Below, piece by piece: positions 22,284 through 32,569 of a stretch of DNA of 64,000 nucleotides (position 1 is the stretch's first letter; each line of letters begins with the position of its first letter). The DNA is taken from NCBI GenBank assembly GCA_014529385.2, contig CM043944.1, positions 178,036,240-178,100,239 of the forward strand, given 5' to 3'. Origin of the DNA: Adiantum capillus-veneris (Eukaryota > Streptophyta > Polypodiopsida > Polypodiales > Pteridaceae). The translations under genes were made by a program, and so were the position numbers. The notes beneath the pieces are model-generated. The model was not told the origin of the DNA. It saw only the letters and a program-made list of their open reading frames with translations, and ran no database searches.

Positions 22284-22750
22284 GTGGGCAGTGTGCATGA
22301 CACGAAGGGCAAGGGAAAGGCTGTAATGGAGGACCTTTGGATCGAGGAGAGTGATGAGCTGGATACAGGTGAGAACCCTTCGAGGGAGAAGGGTGTTGAG
22401 CTGGATGCAAGGAGTGAAGGGGTGGATGAGGGCTCCCAGCAGATGCCAAATGAAAGCATAAAAACAACGGAGGAAGGCTGAGATGTGAGCAGGAACTTAG
22501 AAGATGATTTTTTTGTCATGGCTCCTCGTGTGCCTCGTGTGCCAGCGATTCCTGCTGCAACTGACAAAGCAGAAGCTTCTTAGCAGATAGTGGCTAGTGG
22601 ATCAGGGGAAACTTTGAAGAATGACAACATAGAAGATGAGCAAGAAGTTGGTGACAACATCCCTCTCGAGGGTTTTTTGCGTAAAGCTCAGCTGAAAGGA
22701 AAAGTTGGCCTTGAAGAGGTACCCGAAGACATTGCAAGCACAGCCTATGG
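22284..22750 (+). pseudogene. Coding-like sequence inside the 5' LTR repeat
   Basis: One frame reads SVHDTKGKGKAVMEDLW.., a TGA (22479-22481), DVSRNLEDDFFVMAPRVP, a TAG near 22581, then an acidic segment with EGFLRKAQLKGKVGLEEVP. It is Glu/Asp/Lys-rich and without a known domain. Both stops recur in the right repeat (34801-35261), so they predate the duplication or mark introns. Here the frame runs on into a Gln-Ala repeat. Confidence 0.4.
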
Positions 22751-23221
22751 ATCGAGATCGGGATCATTTCCCCAAGCCCAAGCCCAAGCCCAAGCCCAAG
22801 CCCAAGCCCAGGCCCAGGTCTCAGTCCTCAGTCATATGATATATACTAGACTCACTCTTATATATATACCCTACTCCCTCAAGAGAGAATGAGAGCATGT
22901 GGGACAAGTCCTCCACTCTCCTCCTTTCTCTTCCCACTTGCACCCTTAGACTTTCTAGTTTGGGCCTAGTTCCCTACTGGAAATTGACAGTTTTAGGGAT
23001 TCCGAGGACATAGAGTGACCAAACGGAGGTCTGTAAAGCACGGCACGACCCTCTAACCGAGACGCTCGTTTTGAGCTATCATACGCTCTATTATATAGCC
23101 GGGTCAGAAAAAAAGGACCAAAAAGTCAAATTAAGGAAAGACTTGAGTTGCAAAACACCCAAAAATACTAGGTGAGCAGCCTTCACGGGCACTCACTGAC
23201 ACTTCTAGGGGATCAAGTCAT
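22751..23221 (+). other. 5' leader of the gypsy element
   Basis: Begins with an AAGCCC hexamer tract (22771-22818). A strong TATA-like run (CTTATATATATACCC, about 22857) lies in the middle. TGGATCGAGATCGGG at 22749, directly at the end of LTR homology, sits where a primer-binding site belongs, but I cannot match it to a tRNA. Confidence 0.4.
22771..22818. repeat. AAGCCC hexamer microsatellite
   Basis: Eight or so AAGCCC/AGGCCC units. Confidence 0.9.
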
Positions 23222-26200
23222 ATGCACTTACGCTCTGGGCGGGTGCTAGAACACGAGCATATTGAGGGTGCCTCTGTTCATAAGGACACCCATTACCCAT
23301 CCACGATAAGCTCTAGACCCTCAGCGGGGACACAAGGTAGCACCACCCAAGACCCTAAAATAGCCGCTAGTGATTCCTCCTCCGACTCAGAAATCATGGA
23401 AGCATACCCTACCCAAAACACTGAGAGAGAAGGCCATGCACCTCCCGAATCTCCACAGCCTAGTACTAGTATGTTTAGCCGTTTCATGGAAACATTAGGT
23501 AGAGCTACTCGCTCGGAACCTGATGCAAATGAAGCACACGAAGGGGGTGGGGAAGTGGACTCTCCTTTCACATCGCACGTTGACCCCACACCCCCAAAGA
23601 GTGTCCATGTGGATATCCTACCAACTTCTTACCAAGAAGGCCCTGTTGAGCTGCCTCCTTCAGAAGTTCTCTCTAGAGTACCGTTGGTGACAAGTAAAAC
23701 CACGGGGAGCAACATTGATTCTACCTCACAAGAAACCGTTAACACGTCGACTCTAGAAGGATGGTTCATTAATGATCATTGGACATACGACCTCCACACT
23801 GAGGTGTTGACGGATCTACACTCTGGCCACGCCTACCATGTAGGATGGATAGAGATTGGTCAATCCACCTCTAGTGCCACGAGCATCGAAGATCAACAGA
23901 AAATGATCTGTAATGTTATCCATGGCATTATTCAATCAGAAAGGCAAAACCAAGGGGTAAATATACTCTCAACTGGCCCCATGAGATTTCTGGATACGAG
24001 CAAGGCTCAACAGCCTACTCTTTCACAAATGGAGACTCCTCTAATGAGCCCCATGGACCCATCTTACGTCATTTCACCTGGGGTCTCTATGCAATCTGAG
24101 CCTCCGAGCAAAAACTTTAGCTTCCCTAACTTGGCTCAACCCTCTATTAAGGAAAACACAGCGCTCACTCCAGGGATAAGCCTGACAAAGAATGTACCGA
24201 TGACATCTACGGTTAGCACAGTGCCACTACCTAATGTCGTAGTACCTAATATGGGGCCTCGACCATATGTGCCTCTAGCCCCTTATGCACACATGGCCCC
24301 CACACCTCCAATTGTACCACTTGCTTATGCTCCTCGAGTGCCGCTCCCTAGCTCTTATCCGAGTGGACCTATGCCCAGTTATGTTCCATATCCTGCATCA
24401 TCCACACATATGCCAAGACCTTCACCCGTCCCTCTCCCACATATGATTCCAAGAGTACCTCCACCGGCCCTGCCTCCTCACATAGGTGACTTGGCAGCGT
24501 TTGCTCAAACCATAGGTCGATCTATCGCGGAAAATATGCGTCATGCATCTGATAGAGAGCCTAGAAGTAAGGCAGTACAAATTGCCAAACTCACGCAAAA
24601 ATTCAATGGGGACGAAGATGCTAGGAAACACATTGAAGTGTTTGAACAAGTATGTGATTTCTTAGGGGAACGCAACGAACTACATAAGTGCAATGCCTTA
24701 AGCTTGACATTAAGTGGGAAGGCTGGAGATTGGTATAGAACCCTAAGGGTGGACGAGAAAACAATCTACCCTACCCCTCGAAGGTTGTTTCTAAAGGAGT
24801 ACATACGAGAAGGTGTGCTTTGGGGTGTAGCATCTCAGCTACAGAAGGCCGAACGTAAGGAAGGAGAGTTAGTAAGGGACTTCATTAGTCGTCTAAAGCA
24901 CTTAAACTCTCGTTGCCCTGTAAATGAGCGCTTCAACAATAACCAACTGCTTGATCGATTCATTCGAGGGTTGAGGAATGAAGGAATCTATAATGGACTA
25001 GTGATTAGAGGTATCACAACCTGGGAAGATGTCACTGCCAATGCAATCCAATTAGAGGACAACTTGATGATAGCAGGCATGAGGGTGTCTACTGACACGA
25101 GATCCACTAGCTCACAAGCCATTGAGTATGAACCCATGACTGCAAAGCCCATTTCCAATGAGCCAAAGGTATTTGAGACATTCTTGACAGACCTCAACAA
25201 GGCAATCCAAGAGTCTCTTAAGGATAATCGACCCCCTCAAAATAGTCACATGTATCCAAGAAGGGAGCAACAATGGTGTTCCATTTGCTTAGGTCCACAT
25301 AGCACTAGTGAGTGCCCTACGTTTAGAGTAAAATTTCATGGAACTTGCAACGCATGTGGTAGGTATGGTCACCAAGCTAAGGATTGTTTAATGATCAAAT
25401 GTATGATGGCAAATAGACCACCTGTAGCCTGGACGGATGCACCTCGAGCTCCTGTATTGATGCCTGCTCCACCTGTTGAGCAACTACTGCAACACATGGT
25501 CCCTAGATCTCAAAATGTTGTACAAGCTACAGCGCTACCACCTCCTGTGCTAGGACCGCAGCCCCCGCATCCAAGAGTCGCCCCTATGAACCAAGTGGGT
25601 TGCGAGCCATCAAATGCTTATGCAGATGGCTGTGAGGAGGAAATAGACACTAATATTTCCTACGGACTTGATACATTGGAAGAGTGTCCTATATACTACA
25701 TGGAAGATTGTTGGGGGCAAGTCAAGCCGGTTTATCAAGCTGCTGCTCTCGCATCCAGAGGTCAAAATATCAACACCCAGGCTAGGACACCACCTCTTCA
25801 ATGCTACGAGTGTGGTGTACCACATCGAGCAGCGGAGTGCCCTATTAGGCTGCAAAAGAATACTGCACAGATGCAAATGAATCAAGGGAGCACGTCTGCA
25901 ATGCCAATACTCACATGTAATCGTTGTGGCATAGATCACTTGATTGCCCAATGCCCCTATAACCCAAATGCGCCTAAAATCACACCCCTGAATTTGGTCG
26001 AAATTGCTAGTGTGACATCGCCAATACCACCCGTCGCACCCGCTTATGCGATTACACGGTCCATGCTTCAAGGGCCAGGCCATATCCTCGAAGAGAGAGA
26101 TACCGCGTCAATTATCCAAGCAAAGAAAAAGAAGACACGAAGGAAGAAGTCGCAGAATACGGAAAATTCAAAGCCAAGTTCCAAAACAAACATAGGAACA

Positions 26201-26413
26201 GGAGATGACCCCGTGTATATGAATGACCTCGAGGATGATTCAGATTCAATCGAGACAATGGAGACTAGAACCAATACCACAAGGGGAAAGACCGACACAA
26301 AAAACCGTAACATGGAACCAAATGAAAACCGAATAAGAGAAAATCATAAAGAGCCTCTGAAAACACCACAAGTGTTTCCAAATCCAATCCAAGACCCCCA
26401 AGATAAATCGTAG
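23222..26413 (+). CDS. Gypsy Gag polyprotein with four zinc knuckles
   Basis: 1063 residues from ATG 23222 (MHLRSGRVLEHEH) to TAG 26411-26413. Residues 1-330 are Ser/Thr/Pro-rich; 330-430 are a proline-rich linker (PLAPYAHMAPTPP). A retrotransposon gag domain spans about 450-640 (KFNGDEDARKHIEVFEQV, AGDWYRTLR, EYIREGVLW). Four CCHC-type knuckles start at residues 686 (CSICLGPHSTSEC), 709 (CNACGRYGHQAKDC), 861 (CYECGVPHRAAEC) and 899 (CNRCGIDHLIAQC). Gag forms the cytoplasmic particle and the knuckles bind the RNA. The C-terminus is basic (KKKKTRRKKSQ). There is no internal stop. It is long for a plant gypsy gag, and the gap between the knuckle pairs is unusual. Pol follows in the same frame. 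Confidence 0.9.
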   Translation: MHLRSGRVLEHEHIEGASVHKDTHYPSTISSRPSAGTQGSTTQDPKIAASDSSSDSEIMEAYPTQNTEREGHAPPESPQPSTSMFSRFMETLGRATRSEPDANEAHEGGGEVDSPFTSHVDPTPPKSVHVDILPTSYQEGPVELPPSEVLSRVPLVTSKTTGSNIDSTSQETVNTSTLEGWFINDHWTYDLHTEVLTDLHSGHAYHVGWIEIGQSTSSATSIEDQQKMICNVIHGIIQSERQNQGVNILSTGPMRFLDTSKAQQPTLSQMETPLMSPMDPSYVISPGVSMQSEPPSKNFSFPNLAQPSIKENTALTPGISLTKNVPMTSTVSTVPLPNVVVPNMGPRPYVPLAPYAHMAPTPPIVPLAYAPRVPLPSSYPSGPMPSYVPYPASSTHMPRPSPVPLPHMIPRVPPPALPPHIGDLAAFAQTIGRSIAENMRHASDREPRSKAVQIAKLTQKFNGDEDARKHIEVFEQVCDFLGERNELHKCNALSLTLSGKAGDWYRTLRVDEKTIYPTPRRLFLKEYIREGVLWGVASQLQKAERKEGELVRDFISRLKHLNSRCPVNERFNNNQLLDRFIRGLRNEGIYNGLVIRGITTWEDVTANAIQLEDNLMIAGMRVSTDTRSTSSQAIEYEPMTAKPISNEPKVFETFLTDLNKAIQESLKDNRPPQNSHMYPRREQQWCSICLGPHSTSECPTFRVKFHGTCNACGRYGHQAKDCLMIKCMMANRPPVAWTDAPRAPVLMPAPPVEQLLQHMVPRSQNVVQATALPPPVLGPQPPHPRVAPMNQVGCEPSNAYADGCEEEIDTNISYGLDTLEECPIYYMEDCWGQVKPVYQAAALASRGQNINTQARTPPLQCYECGVPHRAAECPIRLQKNTAQMQMNQGSTSAMPILTCNRCGIDHLIAQCPYNPNAPKITPLNLVEIASVTSPIPPVAPAYAITRSMLQGPGHILEERDTASIIQAKKKKTRRKKSQNTENSKPSSKTNIGTGDDPVYMNDLEDDSDSIETMETRTNTTRGKTDTKNRNMEPNENRIRENHKEPLKTPQVFPNPIQDPQDKS
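26411..26413 (+). promoter_or_regulatory. In-frame TAG between gag and pol (candidate readthrough stop)
   Basis: Gag and pol share one reading frame. TAG is followed by GGGCAAAAAGGG and the frame stays open to the pol end. The 23 codons between TAG and the first pol Met encode a basic GQKGKNRKKK stretch. A lone stop here fits suppression, as in some retroviruses, or a single inactivating mutation. Confidence 0.5.
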
Positions 26414-29400
26414 GGGCAAAAAGGGAAGAATCGTAAAAAGAAGATTGGGACGTACCCAAACCCTGTAGACGAGATTAAGCAGATGAAACATCTAAGAGGT
26501 TTAGTGGAGGAGACTCAAAGGAAACTAGAACCAGAACCCATGCATGTCAAAATTCATGACACAGTGTTTCCCACGCAAGTTTATCCACCCCACATGAACC
26601 ATAGACCATTAGCCATATCTAGTATCATCCAAGAAGGGAGTGAGGACGGGACATCAGAAAGTGAGCATACACCCTTCTTGTGGGGAAGGATGTTTAACGA
26701 AGGAATACCTGATCCCATTGAGGAATATGAGATTCCATCCTCACCAGTTCCTAGTCAAGGACCTACACCCTGCAAAACGCCAATGAATGTTGCCAAACTA
26801 GTGGACTTCATGTCTTCTGAGGTCCGAACCACGATCATAGCAAAGCTGTATGGAGATCCTGAGTTATTCCTTGCACTTCGAGCATTCCTTAACGGAGATC
26901 CACGAGCGGGATTACCGCAGTTTGCACAACCAAATAGGCCTGACTCGATTATGATTGATGAGGAAAATCATGTGCAATCACTTGACTTAGATGGACACGA
27001 GTCTGTGATCGAGGTACCCATTAACGAATTAGGGCAGTATTTTGAAGGCGACGAGTCTAATGCGACCCTACCCATCACTACCAAGGGATTAACTATAAAG
27101 GGAATTCTTGATGGTGGTGCGGGAGTTAGCATCGTTACAAAAGGTTGTTGGGAATCCATGGGAAAACCCCGCCTCAGTGTTACTAACATTGTGGTAAAGA
27201 TGGCAAATGGTACCATAGCCAAACCTATGGGGATGCTCAAGGATCTTAAGATCAAAGTTCTAGGACACAAGGTACGACATACGTTCATTGTAATGGATTT
27301 CTCTAAACACCTTATGTCATATGAAATGATTTTAGGACGACCATTCATGAGGGAATCACAAATGGTTCATGATTGGTCTAAAAATCATGTCTATTTGCAA
27401 TTCCAAGACTCTGTCCTTAGAGAGGATTTGGTGACTGGTAAGGTACACACCTTATGGAGTAAAACCATTATTGATCATCGCTCCGACACCACAGTTCACT
27501 CGGCCCCACTACAATATTGTTACACTTGTAAGAAGGATACAGACATTGGCCAAGATTCTCCTTATATGGATATCCTACCTGGGATGACTGAGTCGGACAA
27601 TGCGGATTGGGTACACCTAGCTGCAACCATAGATACCTGGGAAAATAGAGGAACCACTTGGGTCACACTAGAGGGGGAAGAGGTACCACAAATTGCACCT
27701 CTCAACATGATAAGTGCCATACATGTATCTTCTAAGGGCAAGGCAATTGTGGACCAATCTGACAGTGACACCGATAGCTCAATAGAAGACTTTGACCAAC
27801 ACGACTTGGACACTGACTCCCAGAGTGAAACGGATTCTGAATCTCATGAATTAGAGAGTGGAGCCAGTTCAGAGTCAAAACATTCGGAAGGACCGAGCAC
27901 ATCAACCGATGATAGCTCCTTTGAGAGTGAAGAGGACACCAACGAGGACTCCTTTAGTGAGCCAGATCTAAATGCAAATCAAAAGCAGGTCTCAAATAAG
28001 AAAAAGAAAAACCTTAAGAGGCGTCGATATCGAGCCAATGTACGTGCTAGGATAAACAAGAAGAGATCCTCAGCAGAATGGCTCAGTTATATAGGAGCAT
28101 GTGATGCTCATCGAAAATTGGTAGACAATTGGGGTGAATATCTCCAAAATGTTATGTGGTGTAGACCACGACCCCATGACATAGCCCAATTAGAGATCAT
28201 AGACAAGCCAAAGTTGAGCCGCACTGCAAGGAGGCGTCAAAACCAAGGGTTAGCTCGACAACACAAGAAAGCAGAAATGGAAGCACAAACCAACGCACAA
28301 CCAGAATCCACAGACTTGCATCCTGCACCAGAACATTTCAAATCTTACACCACAGGGGAAGCAAAGGTTGTGTACACAAAAGCCCAAAGAATACCTATCG
28401 ATGGGAATAATGAAATCTATGATGGTCCGGCAATAGTTAAAGAAATAGAATTAGCTGACCCCGGTGAAGAATCAAAACCTGTTTTTATTGCCCAAGACCT
28501 CACAGAAGTTGAAGAGGCGGTCCTCAAAGAGCTTCTCAAGGAATTCAAGGACGTATTCGCTTGGACATACCATGATATGAAAGGTGTTCCGCCTTCTGTG
28601 GTCCAACATACAATCCCTATGATTAGCACTGCGAAGCCCGTACAACAAAGACCCTACCCGATGAATCCTAAGTACGCAAAGATCATTCAAGAAGAACTAG
28701 AAAATCTTATCAAATGTGGGTTCATATATCCTATTGAACACTCTGAATGGGTGTCGCCAATAGTTATCGTGCCAAAAAAGAATGGGAAACTCAGGGTGTG
28801 CGTGGACCTCAAAAAAGTTAATGCAGCTACTAGAAGAGACCATTACCCCCTACCATATTCCGAACATGTACTCGAAAGAGTTGCAGGCAAGGAAGCTTAT
28901 AGCTTTCTGGATGGGTACTTAGGCTACAACCAAATCACGATAGCGCTAGAGGACCAGGCTAAAACTGCCTTCATCACAGAATTTGGCGTGTTTGCATTTC
29001 GTGTGATGGCTTTTGGCTTAACAAATGCCCCTGCTACATTCCAACGATTAATAAACACTGCTTTTAAAGAATATTTGAGAGAGTTTTGTGAAGCTTTCTT
29101 AGACGACCTTTTTGTTTACTCTTCTTGGAAAGAACATCTATCATGTTTGCGGAAGGTGTTTGAAAAATGTAGGTTATATCGTATCACATTGAACCTGTTC
29201 AAATGCCAATTTTGGGTCAAGCATGGAGTTATTTTAGGGCATATAGTATCCAAGAATGGTATCTCAACCGATGAGAGCAAAATTAAAGTGATTCTAGAGT
29301 TACCACCACCAACCAATTACAAGGGAGTTCAAAGGTTCATGGGACACGTGGGTTATTATCGACGGTTTATTTTATTTTTCGTTGAGATAGCACGTCCTTT

Positions 29401-32400
29401 GTACAAGCTTCTCATTGAATTTAATTGGACTGAAGAGTGTGACCAGGCCTATGAACAATTGAAGAAAACACTAGCAAGTGCTCCGATTTTAAGGACACCT
29501 AACTGGGATGTCATTTTCCATGTGCATATTGATGCATCAAACTTTGCTATTGGGTGTGTTCTCACTCAACCAGGAGAACATAAATTGGACTATCCCATTA
29601 GCTTTGCAAGCCGTCAATTGAACGATGCTGAAAGGAACTACACCACTACAGCGCGAGAAGGTTTGGCAATGGTTTATGCAGTAAAGAAATTTCGCTACTA
29701 CCTTCTGGCAAACAAGTTTGTATTTTATGTGGATCATCAAGCGTTGGTGTATCTGGTAAACAAGCTATGCTCCACAGGAAGAATCACACGATGGTTGTTA
29801 ATTCTTCTGGAGTTTGATTTCAGGATTGTAGTGAGACCTGGTAAAAGGCACGTCATGGCTGATCATTTGTCTCGCATACCCAATGGTGAAGCCCCTACAG
29901 GAGTTGATGATGAATTACCCGATACTTCCCTATTCATAGTTGAGACTATGCCTGAATGGAGTGAGAACATTGTTAACTTTTTAGTTAATGGTTTTCCACC
30001 CAAGGAACTTCGTAAGGATATCGCTCGAAAGCTAGTAAAAGAATGTGAACCCTATTGTTTGATTGCCGGAACCCTGTATAGATTAGGCAAGGACGATATT
30101 CTTAGGCGTTGTGCCCGCGAGGATGAATATTTGTATATCTTGCAAGAAGCACATATGGGCATAGCAGGAGGACATTTTTCAGGGGACCTGACTGCTAGAA
30201 AGGTGCTGCAATCAGGCTATTGGTGGCCAACTTTATTTCAGGATGCATCACTTTTTACAAAAGGGTGTGATGAGTGCCCACGTTACAAGACCACACAGCG
30301 CAAGGACAGAATGCCCTTACATCCTATTAAAGTAACCCAACCATTTGAAAAATGGGGCTTAGACTTTGTAGGTCCAATTAGTACCGCAGCTCGCAACACT
30401 CAATCTCGATATATTCTAGTTGCTACGGACTATGTAACAAAGTGGGCTGAAGCTAAGGCTTCACAAAAAGCTGACGCGAGGACAACAGCTAAGTTTCTTT
30501 TTGAGAACATTATCACAAGATTTGGTTGCCCTTTTGAAATTGTTAGTGATAATGGTACCCATTTTATAAATGAGGTAATAAGAGAGCTTACCACGACCTT
30601 TATGATATCCCACCATAAGTCTACACCTTATTACCCGCAAGCTAATGGACAAGCCGAGAGCACCAACAAGACTCTAATCTCTATTTTAACCAAGACGGTA
30701 GAAGCTCATCGCACTGATTGGGATTTGAAGTTGACATCTGCTCTATGGGCTTATCGTACTGCTTATAAAGTGGCTATTAATTGTACGCCATTCAAAATGG
30801 TATACGGCCAAGAAGCGGTTATGCCTTGGGAGTTTGTCATTCCTAGTCTTAGGGTAGCTTCGCAAGAAGGATGGAATGGTAACCCCTTAACCAAGCGTTT
30901 GTTTATCTTAGAAAAACTAGACGAAGAGAGACAGTTGGCTGTGCAAAATGCTCTTGTGGAAAAGGATAGGAGAAAGAAGTGGTTTGATCGCCATGTGAAG
31001 GACAAGGACATCAAAGTTGGTGATAAAGTCCTTATGTATGGAGTACGTAAAGAGAAGAAAAAGTTGAAATATGTTGGTAAAGGACCATATAGAGTATGTG
31101 AAATTACCCCACAAGGTACCCTTCGTGTGGAAACTCTTGATGGAGTTGAAACCATTGGATTCCTGAATGGGAGTAAATTCAAAAGATATTATGATCCTTT
31201 AAGCCAAGAAGAACTATGGGCCATTCATCAAAAGAAGGCCGCCAAAGCACAAACCGAGTTAAACAAGATACAAGCTCAAGCTGAGGCTAAGGAGCGACAA
31301 CAACGTATAAGACAAAAACGAGAGGCTAACCTTGGGGTCACAAATGCATTCCACGTGGAAATTGAAGAGGATGGGTTGGACTCTGACACACCTCTACGAT
31401 ACCCCATTGAGTTAAATAGTGCCTATGGAAAAGTGCTATATAACGCCTTATTGGACACGGGTGCTAAATACAATCTGCTATCCTATGGGGTGTGGTGTCA
31501 GTTAGGGAAGCCACCTCTATCTGAGAGTATTATCCAAGTCAAGGGTGTCAACAAGAAAAAAACTACGATTTTTGGAATCTGGCACACTTCTGTCAGTTAT
31601 GACAATGGGGTTGTAGCTCAAGACTTTTTGGTCATGCCTACTGGAACTATGGAGGGGAATATAAACCTAGGCCGCACGTGGATGATAGCCACCAAATGCA
31701 CTATTGATTGGGGGACTGGGGGTGTTACAATGCAAAAACCAACTCTTAGCCCTACCACTCAAGCCATAGTCCCTGAGATATTGCCCAAGGAATTAAAACC
31801 CAAGACATTTCATGTCCAAGAGGTTGAACCATACGTCCCCATAGCCCAACTCTCTAGAGCTTCAACTGATGTAGTTGAAAGAAAGCTTGAGACACACAAG
31901 AACCATCCTAAGGTAAGGAAGAAAACATACAAGTGGGTCCCTAAAGCTTCTTTAGTGACCATAGCTAGTGCTAAAAAACAGAAGCCTAGTAAGAAACGTA
32001 CCACTCACTCCAAGAAAAGTAAGAAAATGTTGCGATGGATCCCTAAACGACTATTGGAAGCCCAAGGCTACTATCAAGGAAATGATCAAATCTGGGTGCC
32101 AAAACGTAGATTGTGCTCTTACCTATCACCTGACCCAAGTGAGCCCAATCCCGTAGCTCCAAAACGAATCAATGATCGTGGAAAGAAAAAAATCACAGAA
32201 TGCTACACACCTGCTCCCGAGCTAGTTTGGGTACCAAAGAAAGAACGATTTGTTCCACCTAGCTCAGGAAGGGGGGAGTCCCATGAAGCTTCTAGCTCCT
32301 CATGTAATACATCCATAGAGGTAAAAGCTTCTACACAGCCTCCATGTATAGTAGTGGACCTCCATGAAGCTACAAAAGAATCCACACCTCCCAGTGTTCA

Positions 32401-32569
32401 AGAATCACCTAATGAACCACTTCAAGTTCGATCCTGGGAGAGTACCTTACCACCCTTGCAACTTGACGAGGCACCTAGGGTAATAGAAAACTACTGGCAA
32501 AAATCCTCACCTATTACCAACTGGAACAATTGGTTTCAAAGGGTGGCAAGCTCATTTCAAACGGTATGA
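26414..32569 (+). CDS. Gypsy Pol polyprotein: PR-RT-RH-INT plus second retropepsin-like motif
   Basis: First Met at 26483 gives 2028 residues (numbering from it). A retropepsin-like core at about 205-300 has DGGAGVSI at D210 instead of D-S/T-GA. RT spans about 720-900: RVCVDLKKVN, FGLTNAPATF and FLDDLFVYS with D874/D875. RNase H follows (HIDASNFAIG, D1017; FYVDHQALVYL). Integrase has the zinc finger H1224, H1231 and a CDEC pair, then D1294, D1356 and E1392 (35 residues between the last two), then GPYRV of the GPY/F module. After it, ALLDTGAKYNLLS (D1658) looks like a second aspartic-protease active site, followed by a Lys-rich tail with three WVPK-type repeats. No internal stop or frameshift. 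It makes cDNA and integrates it. The tail domain is unlike common plant gypsy pols. Confidence 0.9.
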   Translation, partial: GQKGKNRKKKIGTYPNPVDEIKQMKHLRGLVEETQRKLEPEPMHVKIHDTVFPTQVYPPHMNHRPLAISSIIQEGSEDGTSESEHTPFLWGRMFNEGIPDPIEEYEIPSSPVPSQGPTPCKTPMNVAKLVDFMSSEVRTTIIAKLYGDPELFLALRAFLNGDPRAGLPQFAQPNRPDSIMIDEENHVQSLDLDGHESVIEVPINELGQYFEGDESNATLPITTKGLTIKGILDGGAGVSIVTKGCWESMGKPRLSVTNIVVKMANGTIAKPMGMLKDLKIKVLGHKVRHTFIVMDFSKHLMSYEMILGRPFMRESQMVHDWSKNHVYLQFQDSVLREDLVTGKVHTLWSKTIIDHRSDTTVHSAPLQYCYTCKKDTDIGQDSPYMDILPGMTESDNADWVHLAATIDTWENRGTTWVTLEGEEVPQIAPLNMISAIHVSSKGKAIVDQSDSDTDSSIEDFDQHDLDTDSQSETDSESHELESGASSESKHSEGPSTSTDDSSFESEEDTNEDSFSEPDLNANQKQVSNKKKKNLKRRRYRANVRARINKKRSSAEWLSYIGACDAHRKLVDNWGEYLQNVMWCRPRPHDIAQLEIIDKPKLSRTARRRQNQGLARQHKKAEMEAQTNAQPESTDLHPAPEHFKSYTTGEAKVVYTKAQRIPIDGNNEIYDGPAIVKEIELADPGEESKPVFIAQDLTEVEEAVLKELLKEFKDVFAWTYHDMKGVPPSVVQHTIPMISTAKPVQQRPYPMNPKYAKIIQEELENLIKCGFIYPIEHSEWVSPIVIVPKKNGKLRVCVDLKKVNAATRRDHYPLPYSEHVLERVAGKEAYSFLDGYLGYNQITIALEDQAKTAFITEFGVFAFRVMAFGLTNAPATFQRLINTAFKEYLREFCEAFLDDLFVYSSWKEHLSCLRKVFEKCRLYRITLNLFKCQFWVKHGVILGHIVSKNGISTDESKIKVILELPPPTNYKGVQRFMGHVGYYRRFILFFVEIARPLYKLLIEFNWTEECDQAYEQLKKTLASAPILRTPNWDVIFHVHIDASNFAIGCVLTQPGEHKLDYPISFASRQLNDAERNYTTTAREGLAMVYAVKKFRYYLLANKFVFYVDHQALVYLVNKLCSTGRITRWLLILLEFDFRIVVRPGKRHVMADHLSRIPNGEAPTGVDDELPDTSLFIVETMPEWSENIVNFLVNGFPPKELRKDIARKLVKECEPYCLIAGTLYRLGKDDILRRCAREDEYLYILQEAHMGIAGGHFSGDLTARKVLQSGYWWPTLFQDASLFTKGCDECPRYKTTQRKDRMPLHPIKVTQPFEKWGLDFVGPISTAARNTQSRYILVATDYVTKWAEAKASQKADARTTAKFLFENIITRFGCPFEIVSDNGTHFINEVIRELTTTFMISHHKSTPYYPQANGQAESTNKTLISILTKTVEAHRTDWDLKLTSALWAYRTAYKVAINCTPFKMVYGQEAVMPWEFVIPSLRVASQEGWNGNPLTKRLFILEKLDEERQLAVQNALVEKDRRKKWFDRHVKDKDIKVGDKVLMYGVRKEKKKLKYVGKGPYRVCEITPQGTLRVETLDGVETIGFLNGSKFKRYYDPLSQEELWAIHQKKAAKAQTELNKIQAQAEAKERQQRIRQKREANLGVTNAFHVEIEEDGLDSDTPLRYPIELNSAYGKVLYNALLDTGAKYNLLSYGVWCQLGKPPLSESIIQVKGVNKKKTTIFGIWHTSVSYDNGVVAQDFLVMPTGTMEGNINLGRTWMIATKCTIDWGTGGVTMQKPTLSPTTQAIVPEILPKELKPKTFHVQEVEPYVPIAQLSRASTDVVERKLETHKNHPKVRKKTYKWVPKASLVTIASAKKQKPSKKRTTHSKKSKKMLRWIPKRLLEAQGYYQGNDQIWVPKRRLCSYLSPDPSEPNPVAPKRINDRGKKKITECYTPAPELVWVPKKERFVPPSSGRGESHEASSSSCNTSIEVKASTQPPCIVVDLHEATKESTPPSVQESPNEPLQVRSWESTLPPLQLDEAPRVIENYWQKSSPITNWNNWFQRVASSFQTV

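Larger units (their letters stand above)
21697..22750 (+). repeat. 5' LTR-like direct repeat
   Basis: Starts TGTTAACCC, has TATAAAA at 21894-21900 and a GT/GA microsatellite (about 22003-22031). It matches 34214-35261 with scattered changes and a shorter GA tract in the right copy. It includes about 550 bases that read like protein. Homology ends at CCTATGG. Confidence 0.75.

Noticed and set aside
23293-23589. Minus-strand frames opposite gag and pol
   Set aside because: Shadows of the strongly supported plus-strand polyprotein.
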